64,000 bases of DNA from Pseudoxanthomonas sp. YR558 (GCF_900116385.1 NZ_FPCI01000001.1:2329501-2393500), one strand, 5' to 3'; positions 28,391 to 43,844 are shown, counted from the stretch's first letter. A program made the numbers and translations. Notes: generated from the letters alone by a model not told the origin.

Positions 28391-29446
28391 ATGAGCACTG
28401 CTCACGGTTATGCGGCGCAGAGCGCCGACCAGCCCCTGACCGCGTTCGCGTTCGAGCGCCGCGAACCCGGCCCGCATGATGTGCGCATCGAGATCCTGTA
28501 CTGCGGCGTCTGTCATTCGGACCTGCATACCGCGCGAAATGAATGGCGCAACACGCTGTATCCGTCGGTGCCGGGCCACGAGATCGTCGGTCGCGTCAGT
28601 GCGGTCGGAACCGATGTGAAGGGCTTCAAGGTCGGCGACCTGGCCGGCATCGGCTGCATCGTCGACAGCTGCCGCGAATGCGCCTCCTGCCGTGCGGGAG
28701 ACGAGCAGTACTGCGAGACGGGTTTCACCGGGACGTACAACGGTTCCATCTTCGGGGGCACCGAGAACACGTACGGCGGCTATTCGGACCAGATCGTCGT
28801 CGATGAGAAGTACGTGCTGCACATCACCCACGACGAAGACCAGTTGGCTGCCGTGGCGCCGCTGCTATGCGCCGGCATCACCACCTACTCGCCGCTGGCG
28901 CACTGGAAGGTCGGTCCCGGCACGAAGGTGGGCGTGGTCGGCCTGGGTGGGTTGGGTCACATGGCGGTGAAGATCGCCAAGGCGATGGGCGCGCACGTCG
29001 TGCTGTTCACCACCTCGGCGAACAAGCGCGACGACGCGCTCCGGTTGGGTGCATCGGAGGTGGTGGTGTCGCGCGCTCCGGATCAGATGGCGGCGCAGGC
29101 AGCCAAGCTCGATTTCATCATCAACACCGTGGCCGCGCCGCACGACCTGGATGCCTTGCTCAACACCTTGGCCCGCGACGGCACCATGGTGCTGGTGGGG
29201 GCGCCGGCCACGCCGCATCCCTCGCCGAACGTGTTCGGCCTGATGCTCAAGCGCCGCTCGCTGGCTGGCTCGGCGATCGGCGGCATCCGCGAAACCCAGG
29301 AAATGCTGGAGTTCTGCGCCAAGCACGGGATTGTGTCGGATATCGAAATGATCCGGATGGATACGATCAACGATGCCTACGAGCGCATGCTGAAGGGCGA
29401 CGTGAAGTACCGCTTCGTCATCGACATGGCGACGCTGAAGGCCTGA
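28391..29446 (+). CDS. Zinc-dependent NAD(P) alcohol dehydrogenase (YahK/CAD-like)
   Basis: 351 residues of the zinc-containing medium-chain family. The catalytic zinc ligands are in CGVCHSD and the GHE motif (PSVPGHEIVGRV); the structural zinc has four cysteines in SCRECASCRAGDEQYC. The cofactor loop is GLGGLGHMAVKIAKAMGA. This is the YahK/cinnamyl-alcohol-dehydrogenase group of broad aldehyde reductases. It is divergent from the methylglyoxal synthase gene, which may reflect aldehyde clearance, but this is inference. Confidence 0.95.
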   Translation: MSTAHGYAAQSADQPLTAFAFERREPGPHDVRIEILYCGVCHSDLHTARNEWRNTLYPSVPGHEIVGRVSAVGTDVKGFKVGDLAGIGCIVDSCRECASCRAGDEQYCETGFTGTYNGSIFGGTENTYGGYSDQIVVDEKYVLHITHDEDQLAAVAPLLCAGITTYSPLAHWKVGPGTKVGVVGLGGLGHMAVKIAKAMGAHVVLFTTSANKRDDALRLGASEVVVSRAPDQMAAQAAKLDFIINTVAAPHDLDALLNTLARDGTMVLVGAPATPHPSPNVFGLMLKRRSLAGSAIGGIRETQEMLEFCAKHGIVSDIEMIRMDTINDAYERMLKGDVKYRFVIDMATLKA

Positions 29447-29459
29447 CCCGCGCGGACGA

Positions 29460-29486
29460 GAAGAGCCGGGCATCGCCCGGCTCTTC
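29460..29486. terminator. Bidirectional terminator between adh and gltD
   Basis: A 12-bp perfect stem (29460-29471 with 29475-29486, loop ATC) lies between two convergent stops, with TTCGTT on the plus side. Confidence 0.75.
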
Positions 29487-29491
29487 GTTCA

Positions 29492-35406
<5,915 letters not shown>

Positions 35407-35489
35407 GTCTTGCCTCAAACCGGAGTGACGGCGACACCGTGCCCTGCCCACGCAGCGGCACTTCGAAATGTCACCGGAAATCCGACTAG

Positions 35490-35553
35490 ACCATAGATGT
35501 TGCGACGCCGCAACAACACCTATGGCGCACCACCTGTTGGTTGCAAAGGCAAC
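35490..35553 (-). promoter_or_regulatory. gltB promoter region with two GTTGC inverted repeats
   Basis: TATGGT at 35490-35495 (minus strand) is a likely -10. Just upstream TGTTGCG-N4-CGCAACA (35498-35515) forms a perfect 7-bp inverted repeat where the -35 should be, and a second one, GTTGC-AAAG-GCAAC (35540-35553), lies 25 bp further. Both share GTTGC/GCAAC half sites, suggesting one regulator with two operators. Confidence 0.45.
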
Positions 35554-35587
35554 TTTTCACGGGGCAAAACCGTGTCCGCCGGACAAC

Positions 35588-35617
35588 AAAAAACCGCCCG
35601 CGTCGCCGCGGGCGGTT
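35588..35617 (-). terminator. Terminator after the I78 inhibitor gene
   Basis: An 11-bp stem (35592-35602 with 35607-35617, loop of four) followed on the minus strand by six T residues. It may end the whole 13-kb minus-strand array from 48.7 kb, or only the inhibitor gene. Confidence 0.85.
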
Positions 35618-35645
35618 CGTCGTCCGAGGGACGTGGCGCGAAGCG

Positions 35646-36011
35646 TCAGCCGCAGTTGACCGAGGTCGCCGCGCCCTTCTCGTCGAGGATGATGTTCAGG
35701 CGGTTCGGGTTGAAGTCCATCGTCGCGGCGTCGCCCGGCTTCAGCGCGCGCACGGCGTCGGACTTGCTGTCGGTCTTGGCCTGTTCGATGTCGGCCTCGC
35801 TCGCGGTCTTGCCGATGATCCACTGCGCCTGGGTGTCGTCGCAGCTGCCGGCGAGTTCGGCCGGCGCGGGCTCGGCGGCGGGCGGCGTGGCCGCTTCGCT
35901 GGCCGCGGCCTGCGACTGTTCGGCGGCGGCGGTCTGTTCGTCGGCCTCGGGCGAAGAGCAGGCGGCCAGCGAGAGGGTCAACAGCAGGGCGGGAATCGCC
36001 GTTCGGATCAT
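35646..36011 (-). CDS. Peptidase inhibitor I78 family lipoprotein
   Basis: 121 residues. Lipobox LAAC at residues 15-18, an Ala/Glu/Pro-rich linker, then the I78 domain: WIIGKTASEADIEQAK, VRALKPGDAATMDFNPNRLNIILDE and the closing NCG. I78 members inhibit serine peptidases and are common as periplasmic lipoproteins. It trails the envelope array by 58 bp and could be part of it, or have its own promoter. Confidence 0.87.
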   Translation of the reverse strand: MIRTAIPALLLTLSLAACSSPEADEQTAAAEQSQAAASEAATPPAAEPAPAELAGSCDDTQAQWIIGKTASEADIEQAKTDSKSDAVRALKPGDAATMDFNPNRLNIILDEKGAATSVNCG

Positions 36012-36069
36012 GCGTAACTCCGGAGGGTGAGATGGAAGGAAGGATTACGCACCGGACATTCGAGAGTCG

Positions 36070-37896
36070 TTAACCGGCCGGCGCGCGCCTGCGTTCGAGC
36101 CACCATAGCAGCGCGCTGGCGGAAAGCCAGGCGAGGAACCAGGGCCAGGCGGGCCCGCGAACGCCTTCCACGGCCGATGGCGATGCCACGACTGCGCTCG
36201 CGGCGCCTGTACGCGATCGTGTTTGCGCCTGGAGCTCCGCACGGTGCAGCGACGACGCATCGTCTTCGGCGCGGACGAAGAACGGCGTCGCGGCGTCGCC
36301 CACCCTCAGCTGATGCCAGCCCGCGCTTCGCGGCCAGAAGCCTGCACAGCGCGCGCTGCCGGTGGCGGGATCGCGCACTACCTGCGTCGTGAGGCCATCA
36401 GGTGCGACGATCCGTGCGTCGTCTGCGATGCCGCACAGCGCCACGCGCTCGCCCACGCGCGCGCCCTCGGGCGTCGCGGCAATGGCCTGTGCGCCCGCGC
36501 GTGCCAGCGTGGCGAACGCCTGCGACCACAGCGCGGCGTGCACGTCGGTGTGGCCCGCCAGCACCAGCGTGTAGGTATCGGCCGGCGTCCACACGCCGAC
36601 CCGGCCGTGGCCCATCGCGTGCCACCACGCGGCCGGTGCGCCGGCCGCGTCGCGCAGCAGCGCGACATCGCCACCCGCAGGCATCCGCACCGTCCGCCGG
36701 GTGAGGACGGGCAGGCCGCCCGGCACGGCGTCGGCATCCACCGGCAGGTCTGCCGTGCCAGCGCCGCGTCGTGCGCGCCAGGCGTCGTCGTCCGGCGCGG
36801 GACGGGACAGGCGGAACTCGGACTCGTCGTTGCCGACGGCCGGCACGCCCAGCAGGCGTTGCACGGGCGGGGAGATCGGTCCGTCGGCGCGCACCAGCAC
36901 GCCCAGTCCGTCGCGCACGGCCGCGCCGAGCGCCGCACGTTGCGCTTCGCCGAGTCCTGCGGCACTGCGCGCGTCCAGCACCAGCAGGTCGAAACGGCGC
37001 AGTGTTTCGGCGTTCATCGGCAACGGGGCATCGCCGAGCTGCATGCCGCCGCCCAGGCTGACCTGCAGGTGCAGCGGGATGCCCACGTCCGTCGCCCAGC
37101 GACGCAGGTATTTGCCCTCGGCATGGGGCGCACCGGCGAGCACCCATACGCGGGGCGGCGTCGAGGGCTGCGTCCAGACCGGCAGCGACGCGGCATCGGC
37201 CACGCTACCGCGCGCTTCCCGCACCTCCACCCGGAACAGCGCCGGGCCGGGCAGGCGGGCGACACCGGTGAGGCGGAAGCGACCCTGCTCGTCCACCGGC
37301 GCGGCATCGATGCGCTGGCCTGCGGGGTCGAACAGCACCACCGTCGCCTTCGGCACGTCGTTCACGCGACCGCTGGCGATGAAGGTGTCGCCCGGCGCCA
37401 CGACACCCACCGGCGCGAGTTCGACGACACCGCGCGGCAAGGCGGTGGGCGAGAACACGATGCGCCGGTCGCCGAGCGCATCGCGGTCGCGGGCTTCCAG
37501 CCCATCACCGACGACGTGCAGCGTGCCCACGTCCGGATGCCGACGCAGCGCAGTGCCCAGGTCCGGCACACGCTCACTGCCGTCGGAAGCCGCGGCCTCC
37601 GGCAGGGCGACGCGGGGCTGGCCCTGCAGCGCCGCGGGCAGGGCGGCCTGGCCGGCGTTCGCGGTCATTACCACCAGGGTGCCGGGGGTCGACGCCTGCC
37701 GCGGCGGCAGCAGGGTGAAGTAGAGCAGCAGCGCGCAGACGGGTTGCAGCGCGCACAGCAGCAAGAAGCGGGTGCGGGAGCCGCGCACGTCCGTGGAAGC
37801 ACCACGACGCCGCGCAATCAGGCGCGCCGACGCGAGCAGCACGCCGAGCGCGAGCAGGCCGGCCAGCAGCCAGGGCAGGAGCGCGGGCAGGGTCAT
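36070..37896 (-). CDS. Large membrane-anchored protein at end of the MoxR operon
   Basis: 608 residues. Two hydrophobic segments at the N-terminus (MTLPALLPWLLAGLLALGVL and FLLLCALQPVCALLLYFTLL) and one near the C-terminus (WPWFLAWLSASALLWWLE) leave a periplasmic middle part. That part contains a glutamine-amidotransferase-like stretch (RFDLLVLDARSAAGLGEAQ) and an Ig-like/carboxypeptidase-regulatory-like segment around residues 180-230. It resembles the terminal BatB/C-associated membrane proteins of MoxR operons. It overlaps the DUF4175 gene by four bases. Confidence 0.8.
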   Translation of the reverse strand: MTLPALLPWLLAGLLALGVLLASARLIARRRGASTDVRGSRTRFLLLCALQPVCALLLYFTLLPPRQASTPGTLVVMTANAGQAALPAALQGQPRVALPEAAASDGSERVPDLGTALRRHPDVGTLHVVGDGLEARDRDALGDRRIVFSPTALPRGVVELAPVGVVAPGDTFIASGRVNDVPKATVVLFDPAGQRIDAAPVDEQGRFRLTGVARLPGPALFRVEVREARGSVADAASLPVWTQPSTPPRVWVLAGAPHAEGKYLRRWATDVGIPLHLQVSLGGGMQLGDAPLPMNAETLRRFDLLVLDARSAAGLGEAQRAALGAAVRDGLGVLVRADGPISPPVQRLLGVPAVGNDESEFRLSRPAPDDDAWRARRGAGTADLPVDADAVPGGLPVLTRRTVRMPAGGDVALLRDAAGAPAAWWHAMGHGRVGVWTPADTYTLVLAGHTDVHAALWSQAFATLARAGAQAIAATPEGARVGERVALCGIADDARIVAPDGLTTQVVRDPATGSARCAGFWPRSAGWHQLRVGDAATPFFVRAEDDASSLHRAELQAQTRSRTGAASAVVASPSAVEGVRGPAWPWFLAWLSASALLWWLERRRAPAG

Positions 37897-40061
37897 CGCG
37901 CGGGCTCCTGCTGCAGGGCATCGAGATAGCGGCGGCCGGCATCGTCCGGCGCGGCCCGACGTTGCACCTGTGCGGGCGGTTGCGGCGACGCCGACCACAG
38001 CAGCGCACGCAGGCGTGCACGGCAGGGCGCGCACGACGGATCGCCGCGCACTTCATCGATGGCGGCGAACAGGTCCAGCGCATCCGGCACGCGTGCTTCG
38101 TTCGCGCGCAGCCAGGTGTGCAGCGCGTCCAGGTCCGCGCCATCCGCCGGTGCGCGATCGTTGGCGAGGGCGCGCCATGCGCGTGCGGGAGCCGCGTCGA
38201 CGTCGTCGGGCATCGGGGCGAGCAGGCCGAGCGCGCGGAAGGCGATGCCCTTGCGATCGCCGCCCATCCGGCGCGTCTCGTCGATCGGCGGCAGCTCCGG
38301 TCCCACGCGGGCCAGGTAGATGCGCGTCGCCTGCTGCACCTGCTTGATGTACTCCAGCGCCTTGTACGCGAACGGCAGTGCGCGATCCGGCTGCCCCTGG
38401 CGCAGGTGAAGTTCCGATTGCCACATCTGGTCCAACGCCTTCTTCAGCGTCGCGCGCGTGTCGGGGTCGAGCAGCGTCGCGGCTTCGGCGTGGTCGTGCG
38501 TGTGGCCATAAGCTTCCAGCACGTCGGCCTCGCGGCCGAAGCTGGCGCCGCTCGCCGACGTCGCATGGTCGTGATCGTCCTGCGCAGCGGTCGGGGTTTC
38601 GGCGTGATCGTGTCCGTCGTCGTCCGCGTGGTCGTCGTCGGTGTCGCTGGTCGGCGGCGGTTGCGGCTCGCCTTCGGCTTCCTCTCCGAGGAACTGGCCA
38701 TAGCGCAAGCGCAGGATGCGCTGGTCCACGCCGATCGCATCCGAGCGCGTGACGAACGTGTCCGCCGCCAAGCCGCGTTTCTGCTTCTGCAGCGCTTCGG
38801 CGTCAATGATGATCTGGCGCTGGCTGCGGAAGTAGGCGGGCATCACCTTCTTCACCAGTCCTTCCAAGCCCGTGCTTTCCTCGCCCAGGTCCGCCGGCCA
38901 GCGCAGGATCAGGCCGGGGCTCTGCGCGGTCTGCGGCGTCGGCGTGCGCGTGTCGCGCACGGTGAGCTGCGCGATCAGGTCGTCGCCCACCGCCATGCCG
39001 AGCGCCTTCAGATCCAGCGAGGCGGCGAACCGGCGCGCAGTCGCGGGGCCGGTGCCGTGCAGCGTCATCGTCTGTTCCTTGAACGCGATGTTCTCGCCGC
39101 TGCCTTGCGCGAGCGTCAGCTTCAGCGTGGCGGCCGCGGCCACGCCGTAGTCGTCGCGGGCTTCGAAGGCGAGCGCCCAGCGCGTCTGTCCGACTGCCAC
39201 CAGGCTGAGGCCGCGGTCGGGCGCGAGCACCTTCACCTGCGGCGCGCGATCGGGAATGGCATCCAGCCGCCGGAGTTTGGACGGCGGTTGCGCCTCGGTG
39301 CCGGCGGCCACCACGCGATACAGCGTGGATTTCGCGAGGCCATGCGTCGCTCGCCAGGTGTCGCCGTCGCGCTGCAGCGCGATGCGCTGGCCGTCGTGGA
39401 AGACGAGGTCGGCGCGGGTCGGTTGCGGTTCGAAACGCAGCGTCCAGGCGAGTCGCGAGCCGACGGGGGCTTTCGCATCGAGCGTGGCTTCGTCGCGCGC
39501 CGGCTGGCCCGTGTAGGACGGCGGCGCGACGTGCAAGCGTTGGCCGACCAGGCGTGGGACGCCGGGAATGACCGGCGTTTCTTCGTCCGCAGGCGCGAGC
39601 GTGCTGGCCATCGGTGCGCGCGCCGGCCACAGCGCCGACACGGCGATGACCACGCCGGCCACCAGCCACATCGCCACGATGCGCGGCCATGGCCACGGCG
39701 TGCGCAGGTCCGGTGCCGGCTGGCTGCGTAGCCGCTCGCGGACGCGCGCTTGCTGCAGCTGTTGCAGCGGCGTCAGCGAAGCGGGCGGTGCCAGCAGCAG
39801 ATCGCTGCTGTCGTCGAGGTCCTTGCGGCGCGCATCCAGCTGGCGCACCAGCCAGGCGGTGTCGAACGCGCGCGTCCGCCGCCAGGCCAGCGCGGCGAGT
39901 GCGGCGATCCCGGCCAGTGCGACGGCTACGGCTACTGCGGGCGATGCGAAGCGCCACACCACACCGGCGAGCGCGACGGGAATCGGTGCTCCCAACACCA
40001 GTTGGCCGAGCGTCGCATGGCGACGGACCTGGGCGAGGCGGTCGAAGGCCGACAACGTCAT
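37893..40061 (-). CDS. DUF4175-like membrane protein with His/Asp-rich insert
   Basis: 722 residues. Two N-terminal membrane helices (about 25-60) and one at about 125-145 anchor a large soluble domain predicted to face the periplasm. Around residues 468-530 a segment with eight histidines among Asp and Glu (DDDHADDDGHDHAE, DDHDHA, AYGHTHDHAE) is a probable metal-binding loop and looks like an insertion. The family occurs next to MoxR, DUF58 and BatA genes. It overlaps both neighbours by four bases. Confidence 0.82.
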   Translation of the reverse strand: MTLSAFDRLAQVRRHATLGQLVLGAPIPVALAGVVWRFASPAVAVAVALAGIAALAALAWRRTRAFDTAWLVRQLDARRKDLDDSSDLLLAPPASLTPLQQLQQARVRERLRSQPAPDLRTPWPWPRIVAMWLVAGVVIAVSALWPARAPMASTLAPADEETPVIPGVPRLVGQRLHVAPPSYTGQPARDEATLDAKAPVGSRLAWTLRFEPQPTRADLVFHDGQRIALQRDGDTWRATHGLAKSTLYRVVAAGTEAQPPSKLRRLDAIPDRAPQVKVLAPDRGLSLVAVGQTRWALAFEARDDYGVAAAATLKLTLAQGSGENIAFKEQTMTLHGTGPATARRFAASLDLKALGMAVGDDLIAQLTVRDTRTPTPQTAQSPGLILRWPADLGEESTGLEGLVKKVMPAYFRSQRQIIIDAEALQKQKRGLAADTFVTRSDAIGVDQRILRLRYGQFLGEEAEGEPQPPPTSDTDDDHADDDGHDHAETPTAAQDDHDHATSASGASFGREADVLEAYGHTHDHAEAATLLDPDTRATLKKALDQMWQSELHLRQGQPDRALPFAYKALEYIKQVQQATRIYLARVGPELPPIDETRRMGGDRKGIAFRALGLLAPMPDDVDAAPARAWRALANDRAPADGADLDALHTWLRANEARVPDALDLFAAIDEVRGDPSCAPCRARLRALLWSASPQPPAQVQRRAAPDDAGRRYLDALQQEPAR

Positions 40062-41212
40062 GGCGCCACGCTCCGCGTGCGTCGCGTGGCCATCCAGCGT
40101 TCCACCAGCATCAACAACGCGATCAGCAGCGCGATCCAGGGCTGCAGGTCGCGTGGTGCGACGGGATAGGCCGCGCCACCGCGGGTCGGCGCGTAATCCG
40201 TCGCGAGCACGCGCGTGGGTGCGGCAGCAGGACCGTCGAACAGGGCGCGCAGGCGGTGCGGGAAATCGGCGTCGAGCAGCGCCGGCATCGCGTCGGGCCG
40301 CAGCGCACGGGTGAAGCGCATCACCCGGCCCCGGCCGTGCGGGGTGCTTTCGACCAGGGGCGCACCTTCGGCGTCGCGCCAGGCCGTCGACGACATCGCA
40401 ATGCCGTCCACCGTCGTTTCATGGGCCAGCAACGCGACGCCGCCGGCCGAGATCCACTGCATGACCGGCGCGGGCGCCGGTCCCGGTGCCAGCCACACCA
40501 GCGGCTGCGACGGCGGAGGCAATGGCGCGTCGCTCGTCCCGATCTGTACGGCCGTCGCGCTGTTCGGCTGCCACGCGCGTGCGGCGGCGCGCAGGTAGCG
40601 CAGCGCTTGTTCGTCGCCCGCCGCGTTTCGGATCGCCCATGCAGGCGATGGCGAGGCCTTCGCCGACGATGCCGGCATCGCGCCGTCGACGACCTTCCAG
40701 GTCACCGCACGCGACAGCGCGGGCCTCTCGGCATCCGCACCCTGCAAGGTTGCAGGCACGATCACCGTCAACGCGACGTCGGGAGGCAGTTCGGCATCGA
40801 GTTGCCGCAGCAGGCTGCCGATGGCCGGCGTGCCGGCAGGCATCGGCGCATCCAGCGACGGGAAGCCCGGCGCCAGCCAGTGCAGCCGCATGCGCGCATC
40901 GGAGGTCGTACGTGCGAAGCCTGCCTCCACGCCGGGCACGGCGACCGTCCACGGCCGCGTGTCGTCCAGGCCCGACAGCACCGGCCGGGCCAGCCACAGC
41001 GCGAGCAATGCGAGCACCAGCAGGCGCAGCAACAGCAACGGCCATTCGTCGAAGCGGATGCGGTGGCGCGGCTTCGGCTTCTGCCGCAGCCAGCGCAGCG
41101 CGGCGAAATCGGTCGGCGTCTGCTCGTGCCGGCGCGCGAGATGCAGCAGCAGCGGCAGCAGCAACGCCGCGAACGCGGCCAGGCCGGCCGGCAGCAGGAA
41201 CGCCAGGCTCAT
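40058..41212 (-). CDS. BatA-domain membrane protein
   Basis: 384 residues. It starts with the BatA/aerotolerance N-terminal motif (LPAGLAAFAALLLPLLLHL) and a second helix at about 60-80, then a soluble domain, and ends with a helix (WIALLIALLMLVERWM). No intact MIDAS von Willebrand motif was seen in the soluble part. BatA-type proteins work with MoxR chaperones. Overlaps both flanking genes by ATGA, so stoichiometric production is expected. Confidence 0.85.
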   Translation of the reverse strand: MSLAFLLPAGLAAFAALLLPLLLHLARRHEQTPTDFAALRWLRQKPKPRHRIRFDEWPLLLLRLLVLALLALWLARPVLSGLDDTRPWTVAVPGVEAGFARTTSDARMRLHWLAPGFPSLDAPMPAGTPAIGSLLRQLDAELPPDVALTVIVPATLQGADAERPALSRAVTWKVVDGAMPASSAKASPSPAWAIRNAAGDEQALRYLRAAARAWQPNSATAVQIGTSDAPLPPPSQPLVWLAPGPAPAPVMQWISAGGVALLAHETTVDGIAMSSTAWRDAEGAPLVESTPHGRGRVMRFTRALRPDAMPALLDADFPHRLRALFDGPAAAPTRVLATDYAPTRGGAAYPVAPRDLQPWIALLIALLMLVERWMATRRTRSVAP

Positions 41213-42099
41213 GCGTACTCCGCCGCGTCACGCGCGCCGAACAGCCGGCGCAGCGGCAGGTCCAGCGGCTGGTCGGTGTAGTGCCGGGCGTGGCGGATGC
41301 CGGCCGCGTCCAGGCGCGCATCGAGCACGCCCTGCGCATCCGCGAAGCGGCGCAGGTAGTCCGCGCGCAGGGCCGCCGCATCGCCCAGCAGCTCCTCGCC
41401 GGTTTCCGGATCGCGGAAGCGATGGCCACCGGTGTAGGAGAAATCGCGCTCTTCCGCGGTCAGCAGCTGGATGGCCAGCACCTCGCGCCGCGCGGCAGCG
41501 AGCCGTTCCACCAGCGCGGGCATCGCGTCGTCGAACCAGTCGCTCAGCACCAGCACCAGGTCGCCGGCGGCGATGCGTTCGAACACCGGGCCCAGCCGTT
41601 CCTGCGCAGGAAACGCGCCGTCCGCACGCAGGCCGTGCAGCGCGAGCAGCAGCTGGTCGCGCTGGCGCGCGCCGTTCCCGGGCGCGACCAGGCGCACGCC
41701 ATCGCCGTGCAGCACGAGCAGGCCGAAGCGGTCGCCCTGGCGCAGCGCCAGGTCGGCGACGCAGGCCGCGAGGCTGCGCGCAGCATCGAAACGCGTACCG
41801 CGCGCGCCGTCGCGTTGCGCCATCGACGCGGTCGCGTCGAGCACGATCCACACCGTCAGCGGACTCTCGCGTTCGGCTTCGCGCACGAAGAAGCGGTCCG
41901 AGCGCGCGTACAGCTTCCAGTCGATCTGGCGCAGCTCGTCGCCGGGCTCGTAGGCGCGGTACTGCGCGAACTCCAGGCCGGCGCCGCGGCTGCGGCTGTG
42001 GTGCACACCGATCCCCTGCGCGCCGATCGCACGGCGCGCGGTCAGCCGCAGGTCCTTCAACCGGCTGCGGACGTCGGCGGGGATCAGGTCGTGCGCCAT
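41209..42099 (-). CDS. DUF58 (vWA-like) protein
   Basis: 296 residues. The DUF58 signature YEPGDELRQIDWKLYARSD with FFVREAERES is present, and a von Willebrand-like strand with a MIDAS remnant (WIVLDATASM, D-x-T-x-S) follows. DUF58 proteins are the usual partners of MoxR ATPases and probably bind metal and a client. It starts 10 bp after the MoxR stop. Confidence 0.92.
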   Translation of the reverse strand: MAHDLIPADVRSRLKDLRLTARRAIGAQGIGVHHSRSRGAGLEFAQYRAYEPGDELRQIDWKLYARSDRFFVREAERESPLTVWIVLDATASMAQRDGARGTRFDAARSLAACVADLALRQGDRFGLLVLHGDGVRLVAPGNGARQRDQLLLALHGLRADGAFPAQERLGPVFERIAAGDLVLVLSDWFDDAMPALVERLAAARREVLAIQLLTAEERDFSYTGGHRFRDPETGEELLGDAAALRADYLRRFADAQGVLDARLDAAGIRHARHYTDQPLDLPLRRLFGARDAAEYA

Positions 42100-42109
42100 G
42101 AGCGTTCGA

Positions 42110-43105
42110 TCAAGCGGCGAGCGGCACGCCGCGCAGCAGCGCGGCGATCACGTCGTCCGCGCTGACCTGTTCGGCCTCGGCGGCGAACGACAGCAGCAGG
42201 CGGTGGCGCATCACCGGCTTCGCCAGCGCGACGATATCCTCGCGCGTCGCCGCCAGGCGGCCGTGCAGCAAGGCGCGGGCCTTCGCGGCCAGCACCAGCG
42301 ACTGGCCGGCGCGCGGACCGGCGCCCCAGCGCACGTACTTGCGGATCTCCTCCGGCACGCCATCGCCAGGCCGGCTGGCGCGCACAAGCTTGGTGATCCA
42401 GCGCAGAAGATCGTCGCTGACATGCACGTCGCGCACATGCTTCTGCAGCGCGAGGACGGCCTCGCCTTCCATCACGCGCGGTACCGCGCCGCCGGCACGG
42501 CCGGTGGTCTGCGCGAGGATGTCGTGTTCTTCCTGCTCGGTGGGATAGTCCACACGGATATGCAGCAGGAAGCGGTCGAGCTGAGCTTCCGGCAACGGGT
42601 AGGTGCCCGCCTGTTCGAGCGGATTCTGCGTGGCCAGCACGAAGAACGGCGAGGGCAACGCATGCGTGGTGCCGGCGTAGCTGACCGTGCGTTCCTGCAT
42701 CGCCTCCAGCAGCGCGGCCTGGGTCTTCGGTGGCGTGCGGTTGAGTTCGTCGGCGAGCAGCAGATTGGTGAAGATCGGACCGGGCTGGAAGCGGAAATGG
42801 CGATGGCCCGTGCCGTGGTCTTCCTCCAGCAGCTCGGTGCCGAGGATGTCGCTGGGCATCAGGTCCGGGGTGAACTGCACGCGGCGGAACTGCAAGTGCA
42901 ATGCCTCGCCCAGCGAGCGCACCAGCAGCGTCTTGCCCAGGCCGGGCACGCCTTCGAGCAGGCAGTGGCCGCCGGCGAGCAGGCCGATCAGCAACTGTTC
43001 CACCACGTCCTGCTGGCCGACGATGGCCTGGCCGATGGCGGCGCGGAGTTCGCCCAGCATGGCGAGTTGCTGCTGGAGGTCGGATTCGGTGATGGATGCG
43101 TTCAT
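42110..43105 (-). CDS. moxR: MoxR-family AAA+ ATPase
   Basis: 331 residues. Walker A (GVPGLGKTLLVRSL), Walker B (LLLADELNRTPPKTQAALLEAMQE) and sensor 1 (FFVLATQNPLEQ) are intact, with a C-terminal lid domain. MoxR ATPases act as chaperones that activate or insert metal into partner complexes. Position between DUF4159 and DUF58 genes is typical of this operon type. Confidence 0.95.
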   Translation of the reverse strand: MNASITESDLQQQLAMLGELRAAIGQAIVGQQDVVEQLLIGLLAGGHCLLEGVPGLGKTLLVRSLGEALHLQFRRVQFTPDLMPSDILGTELLEEDHGTGHRHFRFQPGPIFTNLLLADELNRTPPKTQAALLEAMQERTVSYAGTTHALPSPFFVLATQNPLEQAGTYPLPEAQLDRFLLHIRVDYPTEQEEHDILAQTTGRAGGAVPRVMEGEAVLALQKHVRDVHVSDDLLRWITKLVRASRPGDGVPEEIRKYVRWGAGPRAGQSLVLAAKARALLHGRLAATREDIVALAKPVMRHRLLLSFAAEAEQVSADDVIAALLRGVPLAA

Positions 43106-43126
43106 GGGGATCCGGGAAGAAGTGCG

Positions 43127-43837
43127 TCAGGTGGTCAGCGCGTAGATCACGAGGTTGACCGCGAACTTGGTGTTGTCCTCGGCCAGGAAGCGCTTGTTGC
43201 GCCAGTCGTAATCCCACTCGCAGCCGTAGTCCTTGTTGCTGTAGAGCACGCCGAGACGGCCGTTGATCTCGATGCCCTGCAGGTACTCGTGCACCAGGTC
43301 GTCGCCCCAGCCGTTGAGCTCGAAGCTGGTGGCCGGTGGGCCGTCGAACTTGAAGAACGAAGAATAGATCGCGTGCGTGTTCGGCAGCTTCTTCATCGCC
43401 TTCGCGCCGAAGATCGACGCCATCTGCGCCTCGAACGACTTGGCGAACAGGCCGTCGATGTCGTGGTTGCAGTCGTCGACGAACACGAAGCCGCCGTTGC
43501 GCACGTAGCGCTCGAAGTGGCGGCGCTCCACCGGGTTGAACTCCACCAGCTTGTGCCCGGCCAGGTAGCAGAACGGGGCGGCGAGCATGCGCGGGTCGGA
43601 CAGCGCCAGCACATGTTCCTTCGGATCCACGCGCATCGTGGTGTAGTCGATCAGCGAGGTGATCAGGTTGGACGGCATGCGCGCGTCCACGTCCCAGTCG
43701 CCGGAGTCGTACTTCAGTCGGGTGAAGTGGAAATCGTAGTTACCGGCCGCGCGCGCGCTCCGCGTCGGCCCGGCCAGCATGGCGCCAGCCAGGCCGCCGG
43801 TGAGCAGGCGGAGGAACTGCGCGCGCGTGAGGTTCAT
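43127..43837 (-). CDS. DUF4159 exported protein
   Basis: 236 residues with an N-terminal signal-like segment (MNLTRAQFLRLLTGGLAGAM, cleaved near SARAA). The mature part has the DUF4159 pattern: FHFTRLKYDSGDWDVD, VRNGGFVFVDDCNHDIDGLF, and a C-terminal LYSNKDYGCEWDYDWRNKRFL. The fold resembles glutamine-amidotransferase-like domains. Function unknown. The start codon follows a hairpin that covers the ribosome site. Confidence 0.85.
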   Translation of the reverse strand: MNLTRAQFLRLLTGGLAGAMLAGPTRSARAAGNYDFHFTRLKYDSGDWDVDARMPSNLITSLIDYTTMRVDPKEHVLALSDPRMLAAPFCYLAGHKLVEFNPVERRHFERYVRNGGFVFVDDCNHDIDGLFAKSFEAQMASIFGAKAMKKLPNTHAIYSSFFKFDGPPATSFELNGWGDDLVHEYLQGIEINGRLGVLYSNKDYGCEWDYDWRNKRFLAEDNTKFAVNLVIYALTT

Positions 43838-43844
43838 GGGGGGT

